64,000 nt of DNA from Terriglobales bacterium (lineage in GTDB: Bacteria > Acidobacteriota > Terriglobia > Terriglobales > Acidobacteriaceae), in NCBI GenBank assembly GCA_035651655.1, contig DASRFG010000026.1:103805-167804 (forward strand), read 5' to 3'. The position numbers and the translations under genes are program-made. Below the pieces are notes generated by a model that saw nothing but the letters and a program-made list of their open reading frames with translations, was not told the DNA's origin and did not search any database. Shown here in pieces: positions 35,641 through 44,247 of the stretch. Numbering within the stretch: the first letter of the stretch is position 1; each line of letters starts with the position of its first letter.

Positions 35641-36999
35641 TCATTCTCGTGGATAATCATCCGCTTTTGCCTTTGGAGAACTACCCAGAGCCGGTGTAGT
35701 GAAATACTGCGGGCGCGCTTTGTCCCATTGCACCATGCTCAGTCCTGAAGGATCGTGCACAATTCGGCCGGCCCGCACCGTCATGCGCGGCACTAGCTTG
35801 ACCTTTCCATCCATTCGGGCGTAACCACAATCAATGTAGCCAAAATTCCCGTGGAGTTCCTCGAGGACCGCAATGTCTGCATCCCTCCCCACGGAGAGCG
35901 ACCCTAGTTCGGGCCTGCCAATCTCGTGCGCTGGGTTGACCGTGGATCGTTTGATCAGATCATTCAATGGCACGCCCATGGCAAGAAACTTCGACATCAC
36001 TTCGGTCATGCTGAGAACTCGGTAGTCCCCGGTATGCAAATCGGTGGACATTGAATCCGGGACAAAACCCTGCTTCATCGCCGGTACTGCATTGCGGAAC
36101 CAGAAACTGCCCGCCCCATGGCCAACATCGAAAATGACTCCGCGCGCACGCGCTTCGGTCATGATTGGGTTCAGCTTGCCGTCCGGAAGAATAATTGGAA
36201 ACTGCTGTGCGAATACGTGCGTATGGATGTCGCCCGGCCTTGCTTTTTTGAGGATCAGTTCGGCGTAGCTCCTCTCCGGGGGACGAGGCCAGAAGTCGAA
36301 CATCACGGGCACGTTGGCGGCTTTAGCGCATTCTTCTGCCCGGTCCACCGCAGCCCAGGGAGTGTGTTCCGGATCCCAAGGATCCTCCGTCCAGTAATGC
36401 GCTGTTTTGACACCTATAAGAATGTCAGGATATTTCCGGATGGTCTCAGCGCATCGCTTGGAATCCATCTGATCTACCGTCTGCTCCAATCCACCATTCA
36501 TGCCATTAGCAACAATATTGAGGAACGCCAAAACTCGTACTTTGGCATGATCAATGATCTCCGCCTTTTCCAGAGCGAAGGTATCGGCGCCCGAAGTCCC
36601 CGCGTCCACTACCGTGGTCACGCCTGATTGCAAGGCAATGTCGGCCGGCAGACCGAGTGGCGCCTCATGGGAGCGGGCCTCTGCGGAGAACCAATTAATG
36701 GGCGCGCCACCATGGCCCACGTGAAAGTGAATATCAATCAACCCTGGCGTAACGTAGAGGCCCGAGACGTCCACCACTTTTCCAGCCTGACCAGCCGGAA
36801 TTTCCTTTTGCACGGCAGCGATCTTTCCACCAGAAACGGCCACATCCATCAGCCCATCCAATTGGTTAGCGGGATCAATGACGTGACCGCCCTTTAACAG
36901 CAAATCGTAACGGGGTGCCTGCGCATTCGCGCTAATGCAGCAGCCGAGTGCGACGGCAAGTGGTAAAAGCGCGAAAGCCAGTTTCGTCCTTTGCCGCAT
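35641..36999 (-). CDS. Exported amidohydrolase (dihydroorotase-like, COG3964-type)
   Basis: 452 residues with a signal peptide (FALLPLAVALGCCISANAQ). TIM-barrel metal ligands: GLIDIHFHVGHGG (His91, His93), ILIGVKTAHYW (probable carboxylated Lys198 and His201), IFDVGHGAGSF (His) and MSTDLHTGD (Asp). A flanking beta-domain occupies both ends (LLLKGGHVIDPANQLDG; GYARMDGKVKLVPRMTVRAG). Related proteins (predicted amidohydrolases/deacetylases) are known as neighbours of SelA-like proteins, as here, 43 bp upstream. The export signal places it in the periplasm. Substrate unknown, probably an N-acyl or cyclic amide. Confidence 0.88.
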   Translation of the reverse strand: MRQRTKLAFALLPLAVALGCCISANAQAPRYDLLLKGGHVIDPANQLDGLMDVAVSGGKIAAVQKEIPAGQAGKVVDVSGLYVTPGLIDIHFHVGHGGAPINWFSAEARSHEAPLGLPADIALQSGVTTVVDAGTSGADTFALEKAEIIDHAKVRVLAFLNIVANGMNGGLEQTVDQMDSKRCAETIRKYPDILIGVKTAHYWTEDPWDPEHTPWAAVDRAEECAKAANVPVMFDFWPRPPERSYAELILKKARPGDIHTHVFAQQFPIILPDGKLNPIMTEARARGVIFDVGHGAGSFWFRNAVPAMKQGFVPDSMSTDLHTGDYRVLSMTEVMSKFLAMGVPLNDLIKRSTVNPAHEIGRPELGSLSVGRDADIAVLEELHGNFGYIDCGYARMDGKVKLVPRMTVRAGRIVHDPSGLSMVQWDKARPQYFTTPALGSSPKAKADDYPRE

Positions 37000-37199
37000 G
37001 CGGACCTCTTTTTTATTTTGAAGACCGCAAGTTTATCGGAGCAGAGGCGAGATTGTCATCCTTTGATCCTGGCGGAGTATTCCGGGCGGCCATATCCTGA
37101 TTGTTGTTCTAGAACAACTGCTTATCGCTTGAAAAACTCACGAAGTGTAGCGTAGCCTTAGGCTTCTTCTCGCACCCGCATTTTAGCTCGGAGCTCATA

Positions 37200-38369
37200 A
37201 TGGACCGTCGTACCTTTGTGAAGGGCGCGTGCTGGGGAAGCGCCGGCCTGTTCTTACATGGGCTTGATCCGACAGTTCAAGGCGAGGTCTCCCTCCCCAA
37301 GCCTCCTCCCATTGAGGTTCACGGGCTCCCGCACGGTAAACCGTCACCACTGGGAATGCCGGGATTGTTTCCTGGGCGCGTAGTCGAAATTTCAAATCCC
37401 ACCTCGATTGTGCGCAATCGCGTCTCGCAACCGGTAGTGCACCAGATGCTTGAGCAGGGGATGAAAGAACTCACAGGCGAGAGTTCAGTTACCGCAGCGT
37501 GGGCAAAGTTTATCGGGCCCAAAGATGTTGTCGGAATCAAAATCAATCCTTCTGGAACGCCCGCGTGCTGCTCGTCGCCGGAAATCGTGCGAGAGATTAT
37601 TTCTGGCGTGCAATCAGTCGGCGTCCCCGCCAGCAGCATCACCGTGTACGACCGCTACGCATACCAACTTGATATTGGCGGCTACCACACCCTGCTTCCT
37701 ACGGAAGTTAACGTGGTGGGCATTCGTGATGACCTTTCGGGCACAGTCGGCTACGATCCGAATGTTTACTGTGAAGCAAATTTCTTCGGCGAGTGGGAGA
37801 CGCGTTCATACATGGCCGGTATTGTGGCTCGCCGCGTCACAAAAATAATTAATGTTCCCACCATGAAGGACCATTCCGCCGCGGGCGTAACCGGTTGCTT
37901 GAAAAATCTGGGCTACGGAACTTTCAATAATGTAGCTCGCTCCCATCGAGCACCGTACTCCTTTACCGAACCCCTGATCGGCATCATGTGCTCGGTCGAG
38001 CCGTTGCGTTCGAAAGCTGTATTGCACATCATGGACGGCATGCGCCAGGTGTGGCACGGCGGGCCGCTCACTCAGGTCCAGGATTTCATTCACCAGGCCG
38101 GCATTCTCCTGATCGGCACCGACCCGGTTGCGATTGACACTGTCGAACTGGAGATGATCGAGAAAAAACGGAAGAAAGAAGGGGTGCCGTCGGTCTGGAT
38201 CCACGATCCCAAGAGCATCACGGAAGATTCTGAGGAGTTCTATCACAACCCGCACAAGAATCTGTTCTATCGGCGGCCGGGCCACATCGCAGCCGCCGGA
38301 AAGCTCGGCTTAGGTGTTGCCGACCCGAAACAGATTGAACATCGTCGAATCGGACTCGGCACTGCGTAA
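37200..38369 (+). CDS. Tat-exported DUF362 domain protein
   Basis: 389 residues. The twin-arginine start MDRRTFVKG and following hydrophobic stretch suggest Tat export. The body is DUF362: GPKDVVGIKINPSGTP, VYDRYAYQLDIGGY, KIINVPTMKDHSAAGVTGCLKNLGYG, LHIMDGMRQVWHGGP and LIGTDPVAIDTVELEMIE. DUF362 proteins are often associated with Fe-S or redox maturation; none here has extra ferredoxin cysteines. Its stop codon overlaps the next start (TAATG), making it the head of the propeller-ApbE operon. Divergent from the amidohydrolase gene. Confidence 0.88.
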   Translation: MDRRTFVKGACWGSAGLFLHGLDPTVQGEVSLPKPPPIEVHGLPHGKPSPLGMPGLFPGRVVEISNPTSIVRNRVSQPVVHQMLEQGMKELTGESSVTAAWAKFIGPKDVVGIKINPSGTPACCSSPEIVREIISGVQSVGVPASSITVYDRYAYQLDIGGYHTLLPTEVNVVGIRDDLSGTVGYDPNVYCEANFFGEWETRSYMAGIVARRVTKIINVPTMKDHSAAGVTGCLKNLGYGTFNNVARSHRAPYSFTEPLIGIMCSVEPLRSKAVLHIMDGMRQVWHGGPLTQVQDFIHQAGILLIGTDPVAIDTVELEMIEKKRKKEGVPSVWIHDPKSITEDSEEFYHNPHKNLFYRRPGHIAAAGKLGLGVADPKQIEHRRIGLGTA

Positions 38370-39425
38370 TGCAGCACTCCTCCAAAGTGTCTCCCCCCAC
38401 TGAGGCAGATTGGCCAACGCTACTTAACGACAACCTGCGAAGCGGAGGACAGGGGATCCGTGGTGCGCGCGCGCCAAGCCGGGTCAAATGGCAAATCCGC
38501 GTTGGCAAATCCATTCGTTCTGCTCCCCTGCTGCGTGGCGGAGTTTTGTACGTGACTTCACTGGGCGGAGGCCTCCACGCCATTGATGCTCAAAGCGGGA
38601 GGCTAAAGTGGGAATTTCGCGTGGCGGACCAGGTCCATTCCACGCCGTCCTTTTGCGGGCAAAATGTTCTGTTCGGTTGCGACGACGCAAAGGTCTATGC
38701 CGTTGATCGCGACTCCGGCGACAAAACCTGGGAAGTTGTAACCGCGGGAGAAGTCTGGGCGTCGCCGGTTGTGCATAATGGAATACTTTTCTTCGGCAGC
38801 GCCGATGGGCGGATGTACGCGGTGGATCCCCACACCGGCAGTTTACGCTGGACAAAGGACCTTCCTGGGCGCGTCTATTCCACCGCCTACGCCACCAATA
38901 AGCAACTCTATTTCGGCTGCGGCGATGGCAAGGTTTACAGTCTCGACTTCGCATCCGGAAAAATCCTGTGGAGTACTCCGACCGGCAACGGCATTGATTC
39001 TTCGCCGGCAGTGGTCGGCAACGCGGTCCTGATTGGCTCTGAGGATTTTTTCTTTTACGCTCTCGATGCAAACCACTGGGGCGGTGCGCTGGAAATATGA
39101 AACTGGCTTGGGGATTGCATCATCGCCGGCAGCATCCGGCGACCTTGCCGTGGTCGGGAGCAAAGATGGGTATCTCTACGCGTTCGACATCCCCACCGGA
39201 CAGTTGCGCTGGAAAACGCAGGTCGGCCAGGTAGCAACGGCTCCGCCGGTCTTTGGGGATGGGTTCGTGTGTATCCAGTCAGGCGGAACCCTCGCTTTAG
39301 ACGCCGGTTCTGGCCGCGTGTTGTGGAGAGCAGGCCTGGGTGGTTCAGTACAGTCAGTCCCTGTGCTGACCCGTGACATGATCTATCTGACCAGTGGCGA
39401 TGGAGAGGTGTATGCATTGGAGTAA
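38369..39425 (+). pseudogene. PQQ-type beta-propeller protein, interrupted by a +1 frameshift
   Basis: Reads as one propeller in two frames. The first part (38369-39100) has repeats YVTSLGGGLHAIDAQSGRLKWEF, not quoted beyond blade signatures such as VYAVDRDSGDKTWEV, MYAVDPHTGSLRWTK and VYSLDFASGKILWST. At about 39071-39076 an extra C in aaccactgg turns the expected ALDANTGAVRWKYET into a short tail and stop; the second frame (from about 39074) continues with GYLYAFDIPTGQLRWKTQ and ends in VYALE at 39425. Eight blades would result if repaired. No signal peptide is seen. A sequencing error and a true loss of function are both possible. It overlaps the ApbE gene by 14 bp. Confidence 0.85.
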
Positions 39426-40455
39426 GAGCAGATTCATCATGGGCCCGGCCCTGCTGCTATTTACGCTCTCAGCACTCGCCTCAGATGTCGCCACTCCCCT
39501 TCACAAAAAGAAATATGCCATGGGAACGGTGTTTGAGATTTTGACCTACGACACTTCCTTGCCCCATGCCTCCGAGGCCATCGCGCTAGCGTTTCAAGAG
39601 ATCGTTCATCTCGACAACATTATGAGCAATTACAAACCCGAGAGCGATTTGAGCCGCCTGAACCGCGCCGCTCACTTCCACGCTGAAGCCGTACCGCCGG
39701 ATTTGTATCGCACGATCGAGAAATCCTTGCAGTATTCCAAACTTTCCGGAGGCAAGTTCGATATCACGGTGGGGCCGCTGGTCAACCGCTGGAAGGCGGT
39801 AATGCGCGGCGAACCTGCTCCTTCCACGGCGGAGGAACAACAACTTCGCACTTGCATCGGGTATGAAAAGATTCAGCTCCTTTCCGACAATCGCATCGAG
39901 TTTCTTTCTGAATGCCTGGAAATAGATCTGGGAGCAATCGGCAAAGGTTATGCTGTTGACCGCGCAGCCGACATTTTGCGTGCCCATGGCATTCGCAACG
40001 CCTTGATTAACGCGGGAGGAAGCACGATCTACGGAATGGGCTGCTCTCCCGGCCAGCCAGGATGGCTGGTAAATTTGCGCGACCCTTCGCAGCGGCTCGA
40101 TCCCCAGATCGTGCTCACGGATAACAGTGTTTCCACCTCTGAGCAAACGCCGGCGAGCTTGCTTGGCGCAAGATCGGCAGGGCACATTGTTGATCCGCCG
40201 AAAGGCGAGCCGTTAAAGACGCCTTTCGCAGTGAGTGTCGTTGCCAAGACCGCGACGGCGTCCGATGCTCTTTCGACAACTCTGTTGCTGGTGGGCCCGC
40301 AGGAGGGGAAGCGAGTAGTGAAGAACACCGCGGAAGTGGCTGCGATCTGGATATCGGCGGATGGTCAGACAGAATCCGCCAGCAATGGGCCACAGATTGT
40401 GCTGGGCCGCATGAGGCACGGTACTCGCAAAAGCGAAGCTGCAGGTCTGCGCTAA
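39412..40455 (+). CDS. apbE: FAD:protein FMN transferase (ApbE family)
   Basis: 347 residues. Attaches FMN covalently to a Thr/Ser of exported flavoproteins. MGPALLLFTLSALASD is the signal segment. Family motifs: YAMGTVFEILTYD, PESDLSRLNRAA, GGKFDITVGPLV, IDLGAIGKGYAVDRAADIL, NAGGSTIYGMG and SVSTSEQTP with the metal-site serines. ATG at 39412 follows GGAGAGG and lies within the end of the propeller gene. No recognisable flavin-acceptor protein is present in the window, so its target is unknown. Confidence 0.93.
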   Translation: MHWSKSRFIMGPALLLFTLSALASDVATPLHKKKYAMGTVFEILTYDTSLPHASEAIALAFQEIVHLDNIMSNYKPESDLSRLNRAAHFHAEAVPPDLYRTIEKSLQYSKLSGGKFDITVGPLVNRWKAVMRGEPAPSTAEEQQLRTCIGYEKIQLLSDNRIEFLSECLEIDLGAIGKGYAVDRAADILRAHGIRNALINAGGSTIYGMGCSPGQPGWLVNLRDPSQRLDPQIVLTDNSVSTSEQTPASLLGARSAGHIVDPPKGEPLKTPFAVSVVAKTATASDALSTTLLLVGPQEGKRVVKNTAEVAAIWISADGQTESASNGPQIVLGRMRHGTRKSEAAGLR

Positions 40456-40461
40456 CTACCT

Positions 40462-41898
40462 ATGCGCCTTTGGAAAATAACGCTTTTGCTACTTTATCTC
40501 CTGCTGGCCTTGTCAGCCTGGGGCAGAGTGTTCGTGCGCTGGAGTCTTGCCGATGTGCCTTCAGCCGAGTCGCTGGGGGTACGCGAGCTCGTAGTTCCGT
40601 CGGACGCAAGGTCTGCCGCGCTTATGGAAAGCGCCCGTAATCATGGCTATCACGTTTACACGAACGTTTCCCTGAAACAGGCTTCGGAGGCAGCAGAGTC
40701 CGTAACTAAAAACGGGCTCAGCGGGATCATCCTCGATCCCGGCGAGGCCGATCCGGCGCAAGTGGACGAGAGCCTCAGAGCTCTGCGTTCACGCTATCCC
40801 AAGCTCGTATTTTTGTTGCTCGATACCAATGGAAAACAGCCGGACATGCGCGGGCAGACCGTCACCAAACGGGAGGGCATACTGGAAGTTTCCAGCCCTA
40901 CCGCTCAACCGTGGATTGATTCCAATCTTGCACTCGTGAGGTTTGACCAAACTTTTCGCCCTGGCCAGCTTCCGGTGTATAGCTTCCACTGGGACCTCTC
41001 CGATCCGCTGCAGCGTGAACAAGGCCCCAGCGCGGAGGATTACTCGCTGGCGGTGGCGGAGCAGGGCGCATTTCACGCCGATCTTGTTTTGGATCTACAC
41101 GAAAAACTCCAGAAGGACTTGCTGCGGAATGACCAGCACGCCTGGGCCACATGGAATCGCGTGAAGAAATACATCAGCTTCTATTCACATACTGGCGACC
41201 AGCCGCGGCCCCGAGCCAATGTCGCCGCGGTAATGAGCGATATGGAAACCTACTACGAAGCCATCAACCTGATGGCCCGCCACAACATTCCATTCCGCGT
41301 TTTGCGCCCTGAAGATTTAACAGCCCGCAACCTCAATGGCCTGGAGATGCTCGTGGTATTCGCGCCAATGAATGTGGAAGCAGGCAAGACAATTGCCGAG
41401 TTTGCAGCCTCAGGACGGAATGTGGTCCTCGTGAATTTGCGTGGCGCATATCCCTGGCACTCCGCCACTCCTATCAGGACCGGCAAGCGATCGGTCGCGT
41501 ATGAATTCGGCAAGGGCCGCATCGTTGAATTCTCCGGTCCGATTACCGAGCCCGAAATCTTTGCGCAGGACGTTCGCCGCTTAATGGATCGGAACAAAAT
41601 GCTGATCACTCTCTGGAATGCACTAACTACGCTTGCCGTCCCGTACCGCAGGGCGGACAGCCGCGAGACAATCGTGGAGCTCGTCAATTACGCCCAAGAG
41701 CCGCTCGATGTACAGGTACAGGTTGCCGGATCTTTTTCCAGCGCTCAGTACGACAGCCCGGAGCGCGGCTGCTGCCAGTCACTGAAAACGACGCAGCGTG
41801 GCGGCTTCACCGAATTTGTTGTCCCAGAACTGAAGATTGCCGGCCGTATCCATTTGCGGCCCACAGCCCCCCGGTCCGACACAACTCCGCAAAGGTGA
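40462..41898 (+). CDS. Exported protein of unknown function with TIM-barrel-like and GATase-like regions
   Basis: 478 residues, not recognised as a named family. A signal or anchor segment (ITLLLLYLLLALSAWGR) is followed by an alpha/beta region (about 45-240: VPSDARSAALMESARNHGYHVY, GIILDPGEADPAQV) resembling a glycosidase-type barrel, then a flavodoxin/GATase-like stretch (about 255-370: VMSDMETYYEAINLMARHNIPF, LNGLEMLVVFAPMNVEAGKT) as in trimerisation domains of beta-galactosidases, and a final beta-sandwich-like part. It follows ApbE by 6 bp and precedes the lactonase with a 4-bp overlap, so it belongs to the DUF362-ApbE operon. Confidence 0.75.
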   Translation: MRLWKITLLLLYLLLALSAWGRVFVRWSLADVPSAESLGVRELVVPSDARSAALMESARNHGYHVYTNVSLKQASEAAESVTKNGLSGIILDPGEADPAQVDESLRALRSRYPKLVFLLLDTNGKQPDMRGQTVTKREGILEVSSPTAQPWIDSNLALVRFDQTFRPGQLPVYSFHWDLSDPLQREQGPSAEDYSLAVAEQGAFHADLVLDLHEKLQKDLLRNDQHAWATWNRVKKYISFYSHTGDQPRPRANVAAVMSDMETYYEAINLMARHNIPFRVLRPEDLTARNLNGLEMLVVFAPMNVEAGKTIAEFAASGRNVVLVNLRGAYPWHSATPIRTGKRSVAYEFGKGRIVEFSGPITEPEIFAQDVRRLMDRNKMLITLWNALTTLAVPYRRADSRETIVELVNYAQEPLDVQVQVAGSFSSAQYDSPERGCCQSLKTTQRGGFTEFVVPELKIAGRIHLRPTAPRSDTTPQR

Positions 41899-43082
41899 AC
41901 CCCATGAGAATGCACAGATGGCAGGTGATCGCATCAATATTCGCAATTGTTATTTTCCTCGTCTTGTCGCCGTTTGCGCAGGCAGGAAACAAGCGCACTG
42001 CGAACACGTCCTACCAGGTTTTTGTCGGCACCTACACCGGGCCAACCAGCAAAGGAATTTACGGCTTCCACTTCGATCCAGCGACAGGTCAAGCAAGTTC
42101 GGTAAATCTCATCGCGGAGACCACAAGCCCGTCGTTTCTCGCCATTGCTGCAAATCATCGGTTTCTTTACGCGGTCAATGAAACCTCGGAGTACCAAGGC
42201 CAGAAGACGGGTGCCGTCAGCTCTTTCGCCATTGATCCGAAAACCGGCAGGTTGGCTCTCTTGAACCAAGTTTCGTCGCGTGGTGCGGGCCCCTGCTACA
42301 TCACGCTCGATAAAACTGGCAAGCATGTTCTTGTCGCGAATTACGATTCCGGCAGTGTGGCTGTTTTTCCTGTACTTGCGGACGGCCGCCTTGGCGAAGT
42401 GTCAGCAGTTGTGCAACATACGGGACACGGCGTTGATCCCGAACGCCAGGAAGCCCCTCACGCCCACTCCATTGAGCTCTCGCCTGATAATCGCTTTGGG
42501 GTTGCGACGGATCTGGGCTTGGATGAGCTGCTCGTTTACCGCTACGACCCAATCAACGGGACATTGGCGCCGAACCATCCACCCTTCGCCAAGGTCGAAC
42601 CCGGGGTGGGTTCACGTCACTTCGCCTTCCATCCCAGCGGCAGGTTCGCGTATGTGATCAATGAAATGTCTTCCTCTGTCACCGGTTTTTCATACGATGC
42701 GAAGCATGGCAGGTTCAGCAAACTGCAGAGTATTTCGGCGCTGCCGAAAGGCTTTACCGGCCACAGTGACGCTGCTGAAATCGAAGCGCACCCTTCAGGA
42801 AAGTTTCTCTATGCTTCAACGCGCGGGCCCGACAGCATCGCCGTGTTCAGGATCAATCCCAAGTCGGGCAAGCTCGCACTCCTCGAAACTGTTCCGACCG
42901 GTGGCAAGACGCCCCGCAATTTTGCCATAGACCCCAGCGGCGCCTATTTGTTTGCGGCCAATCAGGAGTCCAACAACATTGTCATTTTCCGAATTGATCC
43001 GAGGACTGGCCATCTAACCGCCACCAGCAAAGTTATCGAAGCACCGGCGCCAGTCTGTCTGAAATTCTTAGCCGTCCAGTAG
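41895..43082 (+). CDS. Exported lactonase-family beta-propeller (6-phosphogluconolactonase/YbhE-like)
   Basis: 395 residues. Signal peptide (IFAIVIFLVLSPFAQAG) then a seven-bladed propeller: FVGTYTGPTSKGIYGFHFDP, FLYAVNETSE, HVLVANYDSGSVAVFPV, EAPHAHSIELSPDNRFGVATD, GPDSIAVFRINPKSGKLALL and NFAIDPSGAYLFAANQESNNIV. The propeller is the fold of 6-phosphogluconolactonase and muconate cycloisomerase; export argues against a pentose-phosphate role and for hydrolysis of an external sugar lactone. GTG at 41895 overlaps the upstream stop by 4 bp; ATG at 41904 is an alternative. Last gene of the operon. Confidence 0.9.
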   Translation: MNPMRMHRWQVIASIFAIVIFLVLSPFAQAGNKRTANTSYQVFVGTYTGPTSKGIYGFHFDPATGQASSVNLIAETTSPSFLAIAANHRFLYAVNETSEYQGQKTGAVSSFAIDPKTGRLALLNQVSSRGAGPCYITLDKTGKHVLVANYDSGSVAVFPVLADGRLGEVSAVVQHTGHGVDPERQEAPHAHSIELSPDNRFGVATDLGLDELLVYRYDPINGTLAPNHPPFAKVEPGVGSRHFAFHPSGRFAYVINEMSSSVTGFSYDAKHGRFSKLQSISALPKGFTGHSDAAEIEAHPSGKFLYASTRGPDSIAVFRINPKSGKLALLETVPTGGKTPRNFAIDPSGAYLFAANQESNNIVIFRIDPRTGHLTATSKVIEAPAPVCLKFLAVQ

Positions 43083-43093
43083 CTGGCGGGGTA

Positions 43094-43121
43094 CTCGGAC
43101 AAGACTTTTGGAACGTCCGAG
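43094..43121. terminator. Weak hairpin between convergent genes
   Basis: CTCGGAC/GTCCGAG (43094-43100 and 43115-43121) with a 14-nt loop and no T-run, 11 bp after the lactonase stop and before the convergent HAD gene end. A bidirectional stop is possible, not clear. Confidence 0.3.
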
Positions 43122-43142
43122 GCCTTACGCGCGTTCTCTTAC

Positions 43143-43865
43143 CTACAGGGTGCGCACTCCAACCTCATCGAGGTGTGCCAGTAGATCGGCGGGATCCTGA
43201 TAAACACGGTAAGCCCCAGCCTGTTGGAGTTCTTCTTCTCCATAGCCCCCAGAAAGTAGTCCGACGCCTAGAGTGCCGGCCCGGCGCGCGGCCAACAGGT
43301 CCCAAACACTATCGCCAACTACAATCGCGTGTTGGATAGGAACCCGCAACCGATCAGCCGCCGCAATAAATAAATCCGGATCGGGCTTCGCCCGTTCGAC
43401 CTGGTCTCGTGTTATCACCGGAATCTTGGGTTCGACGCCCAGTCGATCCAAGCTGGGCTTTGCACTCTCCAAACGTCCGCTGGTCGCAATTGCGTATCGG
43501 ACCCCTGACTTGCTGAGCTGGCGCAGCAGTTCACAGGATCCCGGCAGCGGCTGAATATCGCCGCGATAACGAGCGTAAGCCATGGCATGCCGCTGCTGTA
43601 GTTCCTTTGCCTGTTTCGGGCTCACGCGGTGACCAATTTCCCGCGCCAGAGCATGCGCCAGCAGGCCCCCGCTCATGCCTATTTTCCGGTGAATTCGCCA
43701 GACAGCTAATGAAAGTCCAAGGCCTTCGAGTGCCTCCCGCCACGCTAGGACGTGCTGGTAAACGCTGTCAATTAGCGTTCCATCCAGATCGAAAACAAAT
43801 GCCGGTGTTTGGCTACTCGATGTTGGCCGATTTTTTTGAGCGGAAGATCTTGCCGGTAGAGTCAT
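43143..43865 (-). CDS. HAD-family phosphatase (phosphoglycolate phosphatase-like)
   Basis: 240 residues with ATG at 43865; the frame is open to 43898, but the later ATG starts closer to the fold. Core motifs: FVFDLDGTLIDS (nucleophile Asp and general acid Asp), AIATSGRLESAK (Ser motif), KPDPDLFIAAADRL (Lys) and VVGDSVWDLLAARRAG (metal-binding Asp pair). A helical cap lies at about 45-110. Substrate unknown: phosphoglycolate, sugar phosphate or similar. Stands alone. Confidence 0.88.
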   Translation of the reverse strand: MTLPARSSAQKNRPTSSSQTPAFVFDLDGTLIDSVYQHVLAWREALEGLGLSLAVWRIHRKIGMSGGLLAHALAREIGHRVSPKQAKELQQRHAMAYARYRGDIQPLPGSCELLRQLSKSGVRYAIATSGRLESAKPSLDRLGVEPKIPVITRDQVERAKPDPDLFIAAADRLRVPIQHAIVVGDSVWDLLAARRAGTLGVGLLSGGYGEEELQQAGAYRVYQDPADLLAHLDEVGVRTL

Positions 43866-44247
43866 GATTTGAAACCTATCCTGCAAACGCCACGACATTC
43901 GGTGTGCGTGCAGAAGTTACTGATGAGTCTAGTGAGATGCCATTGCCTCAAATGAAGCTCGCAAGCTTACGTCCTAGTCCAAAGTAGTAGATACCCTCAC
44001 CGTTCGGTGATTGTTTTCGCAATCGCCTTTTCTCGGGTTAATGGAATTAGAGGCCTTACTTCGATGCCACCCTTGTTTTTCTTCATCTGGGGAGCACGAT
44101 AGATGCTTCAAGCCCTACAAGAGGGGGGTTGATGACTGAATTTCAAACTGACCATTCCGAAGTCTGCCCTGATTTGCACTACTGCCGCAAAGTTTTTGCC
44201 GAAACAGCCGACCAGCACGGAGTTCAAAGCTTGCATCCAATTTCCGG
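43866..44247. other. Non-coding spacer before the first C40 hydrolase
   Basis: About 380 bp with no convincing coding frame. A GCATCC/GGATGC hairpin (44233-44238 and 44246-44251) sits over the C40 gene's ATG (44248). No riboswitch, terminator or repeat was recognised in the rest. Confidence 0.4.
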
